64,000 nucleotides of DNA from Acidobacteriota bacterium (GCA_016184105.1 JACPDI010000021.1:62001-126000), one strand, 5' to 3'; shown: positions 26,779-37,240, numbered from the stretch's first letter. The notes: generated by a model not told the origin, from the letters alone. Made by a program: numbers and translations.

Positions 26779-28206
26779 ATGAGGACGCTCGCCATTGTTC
26801 TTTGCCTCATCCTGCCGGCGCCCGCGGCGGCGCAGCAGGCGGACCGATCCCGGCCGCCCGCGCTCGGCCCGGCGCCGCCGGTGACGCCGCCTGCGATCCA
26901 GAGGCGCGCGCTGTCGAACGGCCTGCGCGTGTGGATCGTGGAGCACCACGAAGTGCCTGTTGTGCAGGTCGATTTGATCGTGAGGAGCGGCAGCGCCGCG
27001 GACCCCTCGGGCAAGTTCGGCCTCGCAAGCCTGACCGCCGCGATGCTGGACGAAGGGGCCGGCGCGCGCGACGCGCTCCAGCTTGCCGACGCGATCGACC
27101 ACCTGGGCGCGTCGCTGTCAGCGGGAATCTCCGTGGACGCGTCGAGCGTGAGACTGCATGTGCCGGTCGCACGGCTGAACGACGCCCTGCCGATCATGGC
27201 GGACGTCGCGCTCCGGCCGACGTTTCCGCAGCGCGAGCTGGACCGGCTGCGCAACGAGCGGCTGACGGACCTGCAGCAGGGTCGCGACGATCCCGGCGAG
27301 ATCGTGCGCGCCGCGTTCCCGCTCGTGGTGTTCGGGCCGCAGCATCGGTACGGCACGGGCGGCGTCGGCACGACCGTCACGCTGAAGTCGTTCACCGCGG
27401 ACGACCTGCGTGCCTTCCACGCGGCGCATTTCCGGCCCTCGAACGGGGTGCTCATCGTCGTGGGCGACGTCACGGCCGACGCCGTGCTGCCGCTGTTCGA
27501 GCAGGCGTTCGGCTCATGGGCGTCTGCGGGCGCCGCGTCGACGGCGGCCGCCGTGACCGCGCCGCCCCAGTTGCGCGCGCGCCGGGTGGTCATCGTGGAC
27601 AAGCCGGAAAGCGCGCAGTCGCAGGTTCGCATCGGGTGGGTCGGGGCGCCGCGCTCGTCGCCGGACTTCTACATCCTCCAGGTGATGAACACGATCCTCG
27701 GCGGGTCCTTCACGTCGCGGCTGAACCAGAACCTGCGCGAGCAGCACGGCTACGCCTACGGCGCGGGTTCCGGGTTCGACATGCGGCGCGTGTCGGGTCT
27801 TTTCTTCGCGGGCGCCGGCGTCCAGACGGACAAGACCGCGGAGTCGCTGACCGAGTTCTTCAACGAGCTGAACGGGATGCTGAAGCCCATCCCGGCCGAA
27901 GAGGTCACGAAGGCGAAGAACTACCTGGCGCTCAGCTATCCGCGCGATTTCGAGACCACGCGGGACATCGCCGCGCAGCTCGCGACCTCGTTCGTGTACG
28001 ACCTGCCGGAGGACTTCTTCAACACCTACGTGCAGAAGATCCAGGCGGTCACACCCGAACAGGTGCAGGCGGCGGCGAAGACATACGTGCAGCCCGGGAA
28101 GTTCGTGGTGGTCGTCGTCGGGGATCGCAAGGCGATCGAGGCGCCGGTGAAGGCGCTCAACCTCGGGCCGGTGACGTTCATGAGGGTGGAGGAGGCGCTC
28201 CGCTAG
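26779..28206 (+). CDS. M16 family protein, non-catalytic partner
   Basis: 475 residues with a signal peptide. At the place of HxxEH the sequence reads SLTAAMLDEG, so zinc binding is lost. It keeps the Arg/Tyr substrate-binding pair typical of the other subunit (SRLNQNLREQHGYAYG, about 315-330). GAGGAGATAT precedes the ATG. Partner of the protease at 25391-26764. Its TAG stop is followed 1 nt later by REP-like copy C. Confidence 0.92.
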   Translation: MRTLAIVLCLILPAPAAAQQADRSRPPALGPAPPVTPPAIQRRALSNGLRVWIVEHHEVPVVQVDLIVRSGSAADPSGKFGLASLTAAMLDEGAGARDALQLADAIDHLGASLSAGISVDASSVRLHVPVARLNDALPIMADVALRPTFPQRELDRLRNERLTDLQQGRDDPGEIVRAAFPLVVFGPQHRYGTGGVGTTVTLKSFTADDLRAFHAAHFRPSNGVLIVVGDVTADAVLPLFEQAFGSWASAGAASTAAAVTAPPQLRARRVVIVDKPESAQSQVRIGWVGAPRSSPDFYILQVMNTILGGSFTSRLNQNLREQHGYAYGAGSGFDMRRVSGLFFAGAGVQTDKTAESLTEFFNELNGMLKPIPAEEVTKAKNYLALSYPRDFETTRDIAAQLATSFVYDLPEDFFNTYVQKIQAVTPEQVQAAAKTYVQPGKFVVVVVGDRKAIEAPVKALNLGPVTFMRVEEALR

Positions 28207-28207
28207 A

Positions 28208-28279
28208 GGTGAATAAGGGGGACAGTCACACTTTCCTGGGCCGTTGCTTCGGAAAGTGTGACTGTCCCCCTTATTCACC
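28208..28279. repeat. REP-like palindrome, copy C
   Basis: Perfect 29-bp inverted repeat (28208-28236 and 28251-28279) with a 14-nt loop TGGGCCGTTGCTTC that differs from copy A by one base. The arm again contains GGGGGACAGTCACACTTTCC. The outermost bases (GGTGA/TCACC) differ from copy A but still pair. Confidence 0.93.
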
Positions 28280-28334
28280 CCCGTGCGGTGCCGCCGCCGT
28301 ACCAGACACCCACCGGGAAGAAGGGAGGAGAAAC

Positions 28335-28372
28335 CTGAGGATTTGAGGATTGGGTGATTTGAGGATTGGGGG
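28335..28372 (+). repeat. imperfect GATTTGAGGATTGGG direct repeats
   Basis: Two and a half near-copies of TTTGAGGATTGGG(T/G)GA follow copy C in the 245-bp gap before the S9 gene. Apart from these and the promoter at 28422, nothing else is recognisable in the gap. Confidence 0.75.
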
Positions 28373-28410
28373 ATGCGGCCAACAGGACGAGCGCGCAGAC
28401 GATGGAGGCG

Positions 28411-28427
28411 GATTCTACAGGTAGAAT
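28411..28427 (+). promoter_or_regulatory. -10 box and small palindrome upstream of the S9 gene
   Basis: ATTCTAC-AG-GTAGAAT is a perfect palindrome (28412-28427) whose right half contains a -10-like TAGAAT at 28422-28427. It lies 23 nt before ATG 28451, which also has GAGGTGATC in front. This points to 28451 as the original start of the S9 gene. Confidence 0.45.
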
Positions 28428-28450
28428 CACCGTCTCCCGAGGTGATCGCC

Positions 28451-28591
28451 ATGCGCAAGCTGATCGTTCCGTTCTGCTTCACCGCCATCCTCCTTCCAGT
28501 TCGTAGCCGGCAGCGACGTAGCGGTCATCGCGGGCACCTCTGGCATCCTCAGGATCGGCACGGCTGGCTTTGCCATCGGCCTCACAGCTGA
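28451..28591 (+). other. signal-peptide fragment, out of frame with the S9 peptidase
   Basis: ATG 28451 begins MRKLIVPFCFTAILLP, a good signal peptide with a ribosome site, but its frame stops at 28591. The peptidase frame is open from 28464 and already shows family sequence (LRRINPRTNGPHRLPG from about 28593) but has no ATG, GTG or TTG before 28716. An indel or deletion has therefore separated the export signal from the enzyme, or there is a sequence error. Confidence 0.6.
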
Positions 28592-28715
28592 AGGACTCCG
28601 GCGCATCAACCCGCGCACGAACGGCCCGCACCGCCTGCCCGGACTCGTTGGGCTGACGCTGAAATCCATCGACGGCAGCGAGCGGCCGGTCGCGCTGCCC
28701 CCGGGATCGAAGCTC

Positions 28716-30800
28716 ATGACGATCGGCTTCTCCCCCGACGGGAGCCGGCTCGCCTTCGCGAACGTCCGCGAGCGCGGCATCGAGTTGTGGATCGCCGAAG
28801 TGAAGACTGCGCAGGCCAGAGCGGCGACCGCGCCGGCGCTGAACGCCGCGCTCGACACCCCCTGCGAGTGGCTGGACAGCAACACGGAACTGCTCTGCAC
28901 GTTCGTGCCCGCCGGCCGGAGCGCCGAACCGGCGGAGCCGGCCGTTCCCGCCGGACCCAACGTGCAGGAACACTCGGGCAAGGCGGCGCCGGTGGCCACC
29001 TACGAAGACCTGAACAAGACGCCGCACGACGACGACCTGTTCGATCACTACGCGACGAGCCAGGTCGAGTTCGTGGACGCCATCACGGGCCGGCGCGTGC
29101 CGGTGGGCACGCCGGGTCTCGTGGACAGCTTTTCCGCCTCACCCGACGGCCGGTTCGTGCTCCTCGCCACGCTGCAGCGACCCTTCTCGCGGCTGCTGCC
29201 GGCGAGCGGCTATCCGAAGCACATCGTCATTCTCGACCGCGCCGGAAAGACCGTGCGCCAGCTCGCCGACCTCCCGGCCGCGGAGCACGTGCCGATCCTC
29301 GGCGTGCTGACCGGCCCGCGCGGGTACCGCTGGAACCGGGCGGAACCGGCGACGGCCGTCTGGATCGAAGCGCTCGACGAGGGAGACCCGCGCAATCAGG
29401 TCCCGTTCCGCGACCGCATCGTCGCGCTGAGGGCGCCGTTTACGGGTGAGCCGGCCGAGATGATGAAGACGGAGTACCGCTTCCGCCGCATCGCCTGGAC
29501 TGAGAGGGGCGTCGCGATCGTCAGCGAGTACGACCGCCCGAAGCGGCGGACGCGCACGTGGCTGATTGACGCGCCGGGCGCGGAGGCGCGCAAGCTCTGG
29601 GACCGCAGCGACGAAGACCGCTACGGCGATCCGGGCCTGCCGCTGACGGTCACCGGCACCACCCCGTCCCCATTCGGCGGTGGCGGCGACGGCCTCGTGA
29701 TGCAGCGCGGCGACTCGATCTTCCTGCGGGGTGACGGCGCGTCGAAAGACGGCGACCGCCCGTTCCTCGACCGGCTGGACCTGAAGACGCTCGCCACCGA
29801 GCGCATCCACCGCAGCGACGAGAAGAGCTACGAATACGTCGCCCACGTGCTGAGCGACGACGCGAAGACGCTCCTGACGCGATACGAGACGCGAACCAAT
29901 CCGCCGAACTATCTCGTTCGCGACCTGCGCGCCGGCACCGCCCGGGCGCTCACGGCGTTCAAGGACCCGCACCCGCAGATCACCACCGCGCTCGCCAACC
30001 GCGAGTTCGTGACCTACGAGCGCAAGGACGGCGTGACGTTGTCCGGGACAATCTACCTGCCCACGAATTACCAGAAGAGCGCGCGCGTGCCGATGTACGT
30101 CTGGGCGTACCCGCGCGAGTTTGCGGACCCGGGCGCCGCCAGCCAGGTCGTCGGCTCGCCGAACCGCTTCACGGCGGTCAGCGGCGCGTCCCACCTGCTG
30201 ATGCTCACACAGGGCTACGCGATCTTCGACGGGCCGACGATGCCGATCGTCGGGACGGGCGAAACGGCGAACGACACCTACGTCGATCAGCTCGTCGCGA
30301 GCGCGCAGGCGGCGGTGGACAAGGCGGTCGACATGGGGATCGCCGACCGCGACCGGATCGGGGTGGGCGGCCACAGCTATGGCGCGTTCATGACCGCGAA
30401 CCTGCTCGCCCACTCCGATATCTTCCGCGCGGGCACCGCCCGCAGCGGCGCCTACAACCGCACGCTGACGCCGTTCGGCTTCCAGAACGAGCGGCGCACG
30501 TTCTGGGAAGTGCCGCAGGTGTACTCGAAGATGTCGCCGTTCTTCTACGCCGACAAGATCAACGAGCCGATCCTGCTCATTCACGGAGAGATCGACGACA
30601 ACTCGGGGACGTTCCCGATCCAGTCCGAGCGCCTGTTCATGGCGCTCAAGGGCCACGGCGCGACGGTCCGGTACGTCACGCTGCCGTACGAGGCGCACGG
30701 CTACGCGGCGCGCGAATCGATTCTCCACACCGTGGCGGAGATGTTGAACTGGCTCGAGACGTACGTGAAGAACGGCGTCAAGGCAAAAGGAAAGAGCTAA
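28716..30800 (+). CDS. S9-family serine peptidase (glutamyl-endopeptidase-like), 5' end disrupted
   Basis: Prolyl-oligopeptidase-type enzyme: N-terminal beta-propeller and C-terminal alpha/beta hydrolase. Catalytic Ser554 lies in GGHSYGAFM, Asp in [12 protein letters not shown], and His in [11 protein letters not shown] (numbering from 28716). Most similar in style to the S9D glutamyl endopeptidase group. The ATG at 28716 is the first in this frame, but homology begins about 40 codons earlier and the true signal peptide is in another frame (28451-28591). The visible product would stay in the cytoplasm and lack the first propeller part. Followed 11 nt later by another protease gene. Confidence 0.8.
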   Translation: MTIGFSPDGSRLAFANVRERGIELWIAEVKTAQARAATAPALNAALDTPCEWLDSNTELLCTFVPAGRSAEPAEPAVPAGPNVQEHSGKAAPVATYEDLNKTPHDDDLFDHYATSQVEFVDAITGRRVPVGTPGLVDSFSASPDGRFVLLATLQRPFSRLLPASGYPKHIVILDRAGKTVRQLADLPAAEHVPILGVLTGPRGYRWNRAEPATAVWIEALDEGDPRNQVPFRDRIVALRAPFTGEPAEMMKTEYRFRRIAWTERGVAIVSEYDRPKRRTRTWLIDAPGAEARKLWDRSDEDRYGDPGLPLTVTGTTPSPFGGGGDGLVMQRGDSIFLRGDGASKDGDRPFLDRLDLKTLATERIHRSDEKSYEYVAHVLSDDAKTLLTRYETRTNPPNYLVRDLRAGTARALTAFKDPHPQITTALANREFVTYERKDGVTLSGTIYLPTNYQKSARVPMYVWAYPREFADPGAASQVVGSPNRFTAVSGASHLLMLTQGYAIFDGPTMPIVGTGETANDTYVDQLVASAQAAVDKAVDMGIADRDRIGVGGHSYGAFMTANLLAHSDIFRAGTARSGAYNRTLTPFGFQNERRTFWEVPQVYSKMSPFFYADKINEPILLIHGEIDDNSGTFPIQSERLFMALKGHGATVRYVTLPYEAHGYAARESILHTVAEMLNWLETYVKNGVKAKGKS

Positions 30801-30811
30801 AAGGCACAACG

Positions 30812-33295
30812 ATGAACAAGACGATGACGTGGCTGGTGATCGGGCTGCTGACCGCGGTCAGCGCGGCAGCGCAGGAGAACAGGCCAAAGACGATCGCGGA
30901 GCGCACCGGAGGTCTCCAGAAGATTGACGGCTACATGCCGCTCTACTGGGACGCGAACGGCGGCCGCATGCTGATGGAGATCGCACGGTTCGATGCCGAG
31001 CTGCTCTACCAGCTGTCGCTGCCGGCCGGCGTGGGGTCGAACCCCATCGGCCTCGACCGCGGCCAACTCGGCGACAGCCACGTCGTGGTCTTCCAGCGCT
31101 TCGGGCCGAAGGTCCTGATGACGCAGCCGAACTACCGCTACCGGGCCATCAGCGACAGCGTGGCGGAACGGAAGGCAGTCGAGGACTCGTTCGCCAGGTC
31201 CGTGCTGTGGGGTTTCAAGGTGGAGGCCGCCGAGGGGGGTCGCGTGCTCGTGGACGCGACCGCATTCTTCCTCCGCGACGCGCACGGCGCCGCCGATCGC
31301 CTGCGGCAGTCGCGGCAGGGACGGTATCGCATGGACGAGAGCCGCAGCGCGTTCTACCTGCCGCGGACGAAAGGCTTCCCGCAGAACACGGAAGTCGAGA
31401 CGGTCATCACGCTAACGACCGACGAAGACCCCGGCCGGCTCCTGTCGCAGGTCGCCCCGACGGCGCAATCGGTGACGGTACGCCAGCACCACTCGTTCGT
31501 CGAACTCCCGGACGACAGATACCGGCCGCGCCGGATGGATCCTCGGGTCGGCGCCTTCGGCATCGAGTACTACGATTTCGCGTCGCCGTTCCCGCAACCA
31601 ATCGAGCAGAAGTTCGTCGCACGGCACCGGCTGGAGAAGAAGGACCCGGCCGCGCCCGTCTCCGAGGCGGTGAAACCGATCGTGTATTACGTGGACAACG
31701 GCGCGCCCGAGCCGATCAGGAGCGCGCTCGTCGAGGGCGCGTCCTGGTGGAACCAGGCGTTCGAAGCTGCCGGATTCCGCAACGCGTTCCAGGTGAAGGT
31801 CCTGCCCGAGGACGCCGACCCCATGGACGTGCGCTACAACATCATCAACTGGGTGCACCGCTCGACCCGCGGCTGGTCGTACGGCGGCTCGGTGGAAGAC
31901 CCGCGGACCGGCGAGATCATCAAGGGGAACGTCACGCTCGGGTCGCTGCGCATTCGCCAGGACTTCACGCTCGGCAGCGGCCTGGTGCCCGTGTATGGAG
32001 AGCCCGGCCGCTACGCCTGCGAGGCGGGCGCGCTGGTCACCGATGATGAGGCGCTGGCGGCGCTGGATCCCGCAACGGATCCGGAAGCAATGTCGCTGGC
32101 CCGCATCCGCCAGCTCTCGGCGCACGAGGTGGGCCACACGCTCGGCTTCGCGCACAACTTCGCCGCAAGCACGTACGGGCGCGCGTCGGTGCTCGACTAT
32201 CCGGCGCCCTGGGTCGACATCAAGAACGGCAAGCTGGATCTGTCCAATGCGTACGCCAGGGGCATCGGCGACTACGACACGTTCGCGGTCCGCTATTCCT
32301 ACACGCAGTTCCCGCCCGGAACGAACGAAACCGAGGCGCTCGAAACGCTCGTCGAAGACGGCGTGGCGAAGGGCTACCTGTTCCTGAGCGACCAGGACGC
32401 GCGCCCCGCCGGGGCGGCCAATCCGCTCGCGACGTTGTGGGACAACGGCGCGGACGCGGTCGAGACGCTGAAGCACGAGATGGAGGTGCGCCGAATCGGG
32501 CTGGAGCAGTTCGGCCTGAACAGCATCCCGACCGGCACGCCGCTCTCACTGCTCGAAGCGAAGCTGCTGCCGCTGTACCTGCACCACCGCTACCAGCTCA
32601 ACGCGGCGGTGAAGACGATTGGCGGCACGTACTACACCTACGCGGTGCGTGGCGCGAAGGGGCCGGTTCCCGCGACGCCGATCGAGATCATCCCGGCGGC
32701 AAAGCAGCGCGAGGCGCTCGCGGCGGTCCTCGATACCATCGAACCCGAGGCGCTGAAGGTCCCCGAGCGCATCCTGGCGCTGATCCCTCCGCGGGCGTTC
32801 GGGCACGGCGGCGGCACGCTGGAGTTGTTCGACAAGCGCACGGCGCCCGTGTTCGATCCGCTGAGCGCCGCCGGCATCGCGGCCGATCTCACGGTCTCCG
32901 GCTTGCTGCAGCACGAACGCGCCGGCCGGCTGATCGCGTTTCACGCGCGCAACCCGCAGAACCCGAACTTCGGCGACGTGCTCAACCAGCTGCTGAAAAA
33001 GGCGTGGACGCGCCCTGCCGATCCCTACGGCCAGCAGATCGCTCGCACCACGCAGTGGGTGATTGTCTCGCGCCTGATGGATCTCGCCTCCAACGCCGAC
33101 GCGATGCCCCAGGTACGCTCCACCGCGACGATGGCGCTCCGGAACATCGTCACGGCGACGGGGGCGTCGCCCGATGCGATGAAGGACGAGATCGAACGGT
33201 TCCTGCGCCGGCCGGATCCGACCAACAAGAAGACGGATCCGCTGGCGACCCCGGCGGGAGATCCAATCGGAGGACAGGAGATGCCCCAGCGCTGA
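30812..33295 (+). CDS. zinc-dependent metalloprotease of the DUF5117/DUF4953 type
   Basis: 827-residue exported protein (signal peptide to about AAAQ, residue 21). N-terminal DUF5117-like region ([18 protein letters not shown] and following), then a metzincin-like catalytic domain with the zinc motif [13 protein letters not shown] (about 435-447). The C-terminal half is DUF4953-like. The family is known as large secreted metalloproteases in Acidobacteriota and Bacteroidota, with substrates unknown. It lies at the end of the M16-M16-S9 run, so it may share their peptide-scavenging role. Its last 146 nt overlap the convergent amidohydrolase gene. Confidence 0.88.
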   Translation: MNKTMTWLVIGLLTAVSAAAQENRPKTIAERTGGLQKIDGYMPLYWDANGGRMLMEIARFDAELLYQLSLPAGVGSNPIGLDRGQLGDSHVVVFQRFGPKVLMTQPNYRYRAISDSVAERKAVEDSFARSVLWGFKVEAAEGGRVLVDATAFFLRDAHGAADRLRQSRQGRYRMDESRSAFYLPRTKGFPQNTEVETVITLTTDEDPGRLLSQVAPTAQSVTVRQHHSFVELPDDRYRPRRMDPRVGAFGIEYYDFASPFPQPIEQKFVARHRLEKKDPAAPVSEAVKPIVYYVDNGAPEPIRSALVEGASWWNQAFEAAGFRNAFQVKVLPEDADPMDVRYNIINWVHRSTRGWSYGGSVEDPRTGEIIKGNVTLGSLRIRQDFTLGSGLVPVYGEPGRYACEAGALVTDDEALAALDPATDPEAMSLARIRQLSAHEVGHTLGFAHNFAASTYGRASVLDYPAPWVDIKNGKLDLSNAYARGIGDYDTFAVRYSYTQFPPGTNETEALETLVEDGVAKGYLFLSDQDARPAGAANPLATLWDNGADAVETLKHEMEVRRIGLEQFGLNSIPTGTPLSLLEAKLLPLYLHHRYQLNAAVKTIGGTYYTYAVRGAKGPVPATPIEIIPAAKQREALAAVLDTIEPEALKVPERILALIPPRAFGHGGGTLELFDKRTAPVFDPLSAAGIAADLTVSGLLQHERAGRLIAFHARNPQNPNFGDVLNQLLKKAWTRPADPYGQQIARTTQWVIVSRLMDLASNADAMPQVRSTATMALRNIVTATGASPDAMKDEIERFLRRPDPTNKKTDPLATPAGDPIGGQEMPQR

Positions 33296-34859
33296 GCACC
33301 TGTCCCGGCCGTGCCCGTGTGATTTCGGCGTCGCGCACGACAAACTCGCCGTTCACGAGCACGAACGGGACGCCCGTGGCGTAGGCGTGCGGCCGCTCGA
33401 AGGTGGCCTGATCGGCAACCGTCGCGGGGTCGAACACGACCAGGTCCGCCGCGTAGCCCTCTCGAATCAGGCCGCGATTCGCGAAGCGGAAGTGCTGCGC
33501 CGGCAGCGACGTCATCTTTCTGACGGCCTCTTCAAGCGCGATGAGGCGGCGCTTGCGGACGTATTCGCCGAGCACGCGCACGTTGTTGCCGTAGCCGCGG
33601 GGATGCGGCACGCCGTCGCCTAAAGCGAGGACGGAACTGTCGGACGCGACGCTTACGTGCGGATGCCGCATGATGCGCTCGACATCGTCGTCACCCATGA
33701 AGTGATACACCATCGAGGCGCCGCCCTGCAGCAGCATCTCGCGCGCCACTTCGAGCTGCGCGTCGGCGGAGTCGTCGTGCCTGATCGTCGCGGCCACCTG
33801 TCTGATGGTCAGGCCGTTCAGCGACGGGTCGTGGCGGTAGGAGGCGACGGTCGCGAACGAGAAATCCTTCAGCCCCCGCGCCGCCAGCGCCTGGCGCATC
33901 TCGGTCCTGATGCGGGCCCATAGCGCCGGGTCCTTCAGCCGCTCGGCAATTTTCGGCGCGCCCCCCTCGAGCGCCCAGGAGGGAAACCGGATCGCCAGGC
34001 TGGAGCTGGCCGCGGTGTACGCGTACTGATCGGCGCGGACGTCCACGCCGCGTTTTCGCGCCGCATCGATCAGCGCGAGCGCGGCGGCGCTGGCGCCCCA
34101 GCGGCTGGGGCTGTCCACCTTCAGATGCGAAATCTGCACGCGCGCGCCCGACGTTTCGCCGATGCGGATGGTCTCGGCCACCGCCGCCTCGAGCGCCGTC
34201 CCTTCGTTCCGCATGTGCGACGCGTAAATCCCGCCCGATGTGGCGGCCACCCTGGCCAGCTCGATGATCTCGACCGCATCCGCGTAGGCGCCCGGGACGT
34301 ACTCGAGCCCGGTGGACAGGCCAACGGCGCCATCCGCCATCGCCTTCCACACGAGCGACTTCATCTTCGCGAGCTCGTCCGGCGTGGGCAGCCGCCGCTC
34401 GGTGCCCATCACCGCGCGGCGCACCGTGTTGTGACCCACGAGCGTCCCGAAGTTCACCGACGAGCCGACCTGGCGGACGCGCGCGAGCGCCGCGCCCACG
34501 TCCAGCGCCGACCCACCGCAGTTCCCCGCCACGATCGTCGTCACGCCCATCCGGATGTAGTTCTCGGCAAGCGGGCGATCCGCAAGATCGTCGGCGTGGG
34601 TGTGCACGTCGATAAACCCTGGCGCGACGGCAAGGCCGGCGGCGTCCACGACCCGATCGGCCTGCGAGCGCGGCACGCGCCCGATGCGCGCGATGCGGCC
34701 GCCGGCCACCGCGACGTCCGCCACGCGACCGGGTGCGCCGCTTCCGTCGATCACCAGGCCGCCCGTCATCACGACGTCGTATGACGGCGCGCGACGGGCC
34801 GACGTCACCCACGTGGCCGCGACGATCAGGATGCCGGCGAGCAGCGCCGCGCGCCTCAT
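33150..34859 (-). CDS. N-acyl-D-amino-acid deacylase (D-aminoacylase-type amidohydrolase)
   Basis: 569-residue exported amidohydrolase (signal peptide/anchor [20 protein letters not shown]). Metal-site motifs: HTH in [11 protein letters not shown] (about 92), metal-bridging Cys in AGNCGGS, His in SHMRNEG and ISHLKV, Asp in ASDSSVL. The normal C-terminal motif ([23 protein letters not shown]) is followed by about 45 extra residues read from the antisense of the convergent protease gene, suggesting loss of the original stop. ATGA overlap with the upstream symporter. Likely frees D-amino acids from N-acyl derivatives for uptake. Confidence 0.9.
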   Translation of the reverse strand: MRRAALLAGILIVAATWVTSARRAPSYDVVMTGGLVIDGSGAPGRVADVAVAGGRIARIGRVPRSQADRVVDAAGLAVAPGFIDVHTHADDLADRPLAENYIRMGVTTIVAGNCGGSALDVGAALARVRQVGSSVNFGTLVGHNTVRRAVMGTERRLPTPDELAKMKSLVWKAMADGAVGLSTGLEYVPGAYADAVEIIELARVAATSGGIYASHMRNEGTALEAAVAETIRIGETSGARVQISHLKVDSPSRWGASAAALALIDAARKRGVDVRADQYAYTAASSSLAIRFPSWALEGGAPKIAERLKDPALWARIRTEMRQALAARGLKDFSFATVASYRHDPSLNGLTIRQVAATIRHDDSADAQLEVAREMLLQGGASMVYHFMGDDDVERIMRHPHVSVASDSSVLALGDGVPHPRGYGNNVRVLGEYVRKRRLIALEEAVRKMTSLPAQHFRFANRGLIREGYAADLVVFDPATVADQATFERPHAYATGVPFVLVNGEFVVRDAEITRARPGQVLSAGASPVLRLDLPPGSPADPSSCWSDPAGAGTVRSRPSSHRATPPSP

Positions 34860-36583
34860 GCCGGCCTCTTGCCTTCGACGAGGCTGATCGTCATACCGAC
34901 GGCCACGACCACGGCGACGCCGATCACGTTGTGCCAGAGGAACGAGATGCGGCTCGTTGCAGGGTGGAAGGCGACGGTCGACACGACGGCCATGCCGGCA
35001 AGGAGGCCCCAGAATGCGCCGTTGGAGGTCGCGCGGCGAATCCCCAAGGCCAGGACGAACACGCCGAGCAGCGAGCCGTAGAAGAACGACCCGAACCGGT
35101 TCACGACTTCGATCAGCGACCCCAGCGTCGTCGCGTACATGGCCACCGCTGACGCCCACAGCGCCCACAGGCCCGTGGCCGCGCGGGACACCCTCAGGTA
35201 GTGCGCGTCGGTCGCCACCGGCTTGAGGTGCCGCCGGTACACGTCGATCACCGTGGCCGTCGCGAGCGAGTTCAGCTCGGCGGCGATGGTGGACATGGCC
35301 GCGGCGAGGATGGCTGCGATGATCAGCCCGACGAGTCCCACGGGCAGGTAGGTCGTGACGTACTGAGGAAAGATGTAGTTGACTTCGCCGGCGGGCACGT
35401 CGCCGGTGAACCGGTCGTATCCGGGGGTGCCCGTCACGTCGCTCACGATGGCGCCGGCCTTCCGGCGCACCTCCTTCAGCGTGACCTCGCTTCGCCCGAA
35501 TACACCGCGCGCCTGCTCCTCGCGCGCGCGGTCTCCATCGCGCCGGGCCGCGGCCAGCACGGTCGCGGCCTCGCGCCTGGCGGATGCGGCAGCGCCGAAT
35601 TCCTGTTCGAGCGACGCAAACTCGCCGGCGCGATCGCTCGCTCGCACCCGCTCCGCGATCCTGGGATTGAAGATGAGCGGCGGCTGCTGGAAGAGAAAAA
35701 AGACGAACACGAGGACCCCGGTCGCGAGAATCAGCGCCTGCAGCGGGATCTTGACGAACGCGCTCACCAGCAGCGAGTGCCGTCCTTCGTCCACTGATTT
35801 CGCCGTGAGGTAGCGCTGCACCTGGCTCTGATCGCAGCCGAAGTACGACAGCATCAGGAAGAGCCCGCCAATCAGGCCGGACCAGAACGTGTAGGTCTCG
35901 TTCACGTTGAAGGAGAAATCGATGGTCCTCATCCGCCCGGCGGCGCCCGCCACGCGAAACGCGTCCAGCGCGCTGATGTCCTCGGGCAGGCCGGCGATCA
36001 GCACGGCCACGGCGGCGAGCACGCCGGCGACGATCACGAACATCTGCTTCACGTCGGTCCACGTCACCGCCTGCACACCGCCGAGGATCGTGTAGATCGC
36101 GGTGGGCACCGCGATGAGCAGAATCGTCAGCGTCAGGTTCAGCCCCAGCACCACCGACAGGATGACGGCAGGGGCGGCAATCACGGCGCCGCACGACAGG
36201 CTGCGCAAGAGCAGGAAGAGCACCGCCGCGAGCGTCCGCGTCTTCATGTCGAAACGGTGCTCGAGGTATTCGTACGCGGTATAGACCTTCGCCCGGTAGA
36301 AGAACGGCACGAGCGTGACCGACAAAATGATCATCGCGATCGGCAGCCCGAAGTAGAACTGCACGAACCGCATCCCGTCCGCGGCCCCCTGGCCTGTCGT
36401 TCCGACCAGCGTGATCGCGGAAAGCTGCGTGGCCATCACCGACAGGCCAACCGCCCACCAGGGCAGGCTTCGATTGGCGAGGAAATAGCCTTCTACCTCG
36501 TCGGTCCTCTTCGACCGTCTCAACCCGTCCCAGACGATCCAGACCAGGTACGCGACGACGACGGCCCAGTCAAGTGGACGCAT
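34856..36583 (-). CDS. sodium:solute symporter (SSS family)
   Basis: 575-residue inner-membrane transporter with about 13-14 transmembrane helices. Typical N-terminus [26 protein letters not shown] and Na-site helix region [14 protein letters not shown] large hydrophilic, charged loop (about 310-385) interrupts the helices. Substrate unknown; coupling (ATGA) to the D-aminoacylase suggests an amino-acid or acyl-amino-acid substrate. Its ATG directly follows a TGA (TGAATG) of a 16-codon basic frame, and a 27-residue membrane peptide lies just before that. Confidence 0.93.
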   Translation of the reverse strand: MRPLDWAVVVAYLVWIVWDGLRRSKRTDEVEGYFLANRSLPWWAVGLSVMATQLSAITLVGTTGQGAADGMRFVQFYFGLPIAMIILSVTLVPFFYRAKVYTAYEYLEHRFDMKTRTLAAVLFLLLRSLSCGAVIAAPAVILSVVLGLNLTLTILLIAVPTAIYTILGGVQAVTWTDVKQMFVIVAGVLAAVAVLIAGLPEDISALDAFRVAGAAGRMRTIDFSFNVNETYTFWSGLIGGLFLMLSYFGCDQSQVQRYLTAKSVDEGRHSLLVSAFVKIPLQALILATGVLVFVFFLFQQPPLIFNPRIAERVRASDRAGEFASLEQEFGAAASARREAATVLAAARRDGDRAREEQARGVFGRSEVTLKEVRRKAGAIVSDVTGTPGYDRFTGDVPAGEVNYIFPQYVTTYLPVGLVGLIIAAILAAAMSTIAAELNSLATATVIDVYRRHLKPVATDAHYLRVSRAATGLWALWASAVAMYATTLGSLIEVVNRFGSFFYGSLLGVFVLALGIRRATSNGAFWGLLAGMAVVSTVAFHPATSRISFLWHNVIGVAVVVAVGMTISLVEGKRPA

Positions 36584-36633
36584 TCAGGCCTCGCGGCGCG
36601 GGCTGCGCCGGCGCCGTTGCTGTGGTGTCGTCA

Positions 36634-36717
36634 TCAGCGGAGATAGGCACCCAGCACCCAAAGCGCCGAGACGACGATGATTTCGGTGATGATGACGGCG
36701 GTGTAGAGGCGGCCCAT
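36634..36717 (-). CDS. 27-residue single-helix membrane peptide before the symporter
   Basis: MGRLYTAVIITEIIVVSALW followed by VLGAYLR: one clear transmembrane helix with a basic end. A minus-strand TAGAAT (36735 to 36730) lies 12 nt before its ATG, so it would be the first gene of the symporter operon. Its TGA overlaps (TGATGA) the ATG of a 16-codon basic frame (36584-36634, MTTPQQRRRR start) that in turn ends TGAATG into the symporter. Small accessory peptides are known for some SSS transporters. Membership here is inferred from position and hydrophobicity; no family match can be made by eye. Confidence 0.55.
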   Translation of the reverse strand: MGRLYTAVIITEIIVVSALWVLGAYLR

Positions 36718-36729
36718 CGATGGGCCACC

Positions 36730-36735
36730 ATTCTA
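36730..36735 (-). promoter_or_regulatory. -10 box of the symporter operon
   Basis: Minus-strand TAGAAT, 12 nt upstream of the ATG of the 27-residue peptide. It supports translation of that peptide from a very short leader. Confidence 0.45.
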
Positions 36736-36775
36736 GGCGATCGGACGTGCACCCCGCGATGCCGCCCCGCGATCG

Positions 36776-37240
36776 CTACGCGATCGGGGCGCCAAGCCCC
36801 TCGGTGCCGCGCGTGCTGTCGGCGGGATGTGGCCGGGCGGGCCCCGGCGCGATCTCGATGACGATGTCGCCGTCCAGAACGCTCGCGTTGATGTCGATCG
36901 TCTCGGGCGCCTTCACGATCGCCTCGCCCGGACGAAGCTCGATCTGCAGCCGGTACTTCCCGGGAGGGACCTTGACCGTGAAGCCGCCGTCCGCGCCGCT
37001 GCTCACGGACCGGCGGCTGCCCGTCGCCACGTTGACGACCTCGACGCGGCGCCCCGCGAGCCGTGAAGCATCGCCGGGAGTCATGAGGCGCCCGCTGATT
37101 GTGCCGTCGCTCGTTGGCGGCGCCGGGCCGGGATCGACCACCGGCACACCCCTCCGGCAGGCGGCCACCGACGGCAGCACTGCCGCGCTCAGCACACCCA
37201 CGGCAACAATCCACGCCGCCCGACGGGCCTGTATCCCCAC
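36776..37240 (-). CDS. small lipoprotein with carboxypeptidase-regulatory-like domain
   Basis: 154 residues: signal peptide with lipobox VAAC (Cys28), a short Pro-rich linker, then one beta-sandwich domain (about 45-125; GTISGRLMTPGDASRLAG, TGSRRSVSSGADGGFTVKVPPG abbreviated) of the CarboxypepD_reg type. Role unknown; such domains are structural in outer-membrane and surface proteins. No neighbour suggests a partner. The 172 bases upstream (37241-37412) show no gene. Confidence 0.7.
   Translation of the reverse strand: MGIQARRAAWIVAVGVLSAAVLPSVAACRRGVPVVDPGPAPPTSDGTISGRLMTPGDASRLAGRRVEVVNVATGSRRSVSSGADGGFTVKVPPGKYRLQIELRPGEAIVKAPETIDINASVLDGDIVIEIAPGPARPHPADSTRGTEGLGAPIA

Noticed and set aside
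34860-36458. N-terminal extension of the D-aminoacylase frame to more than 1100 codons
   Set aside because: The extra part is a shadow of the symporter gene; the real signal peptide starts at ATG 34859 with an ATGA overlap.
36584-36634. 16-codon basic frame (MTTPQQRRRR...) between the membrane peptide and the symporter as a separate gene
   Set aside because: Too short and compositionally simple to call; noted only as part of the stop-start chain.
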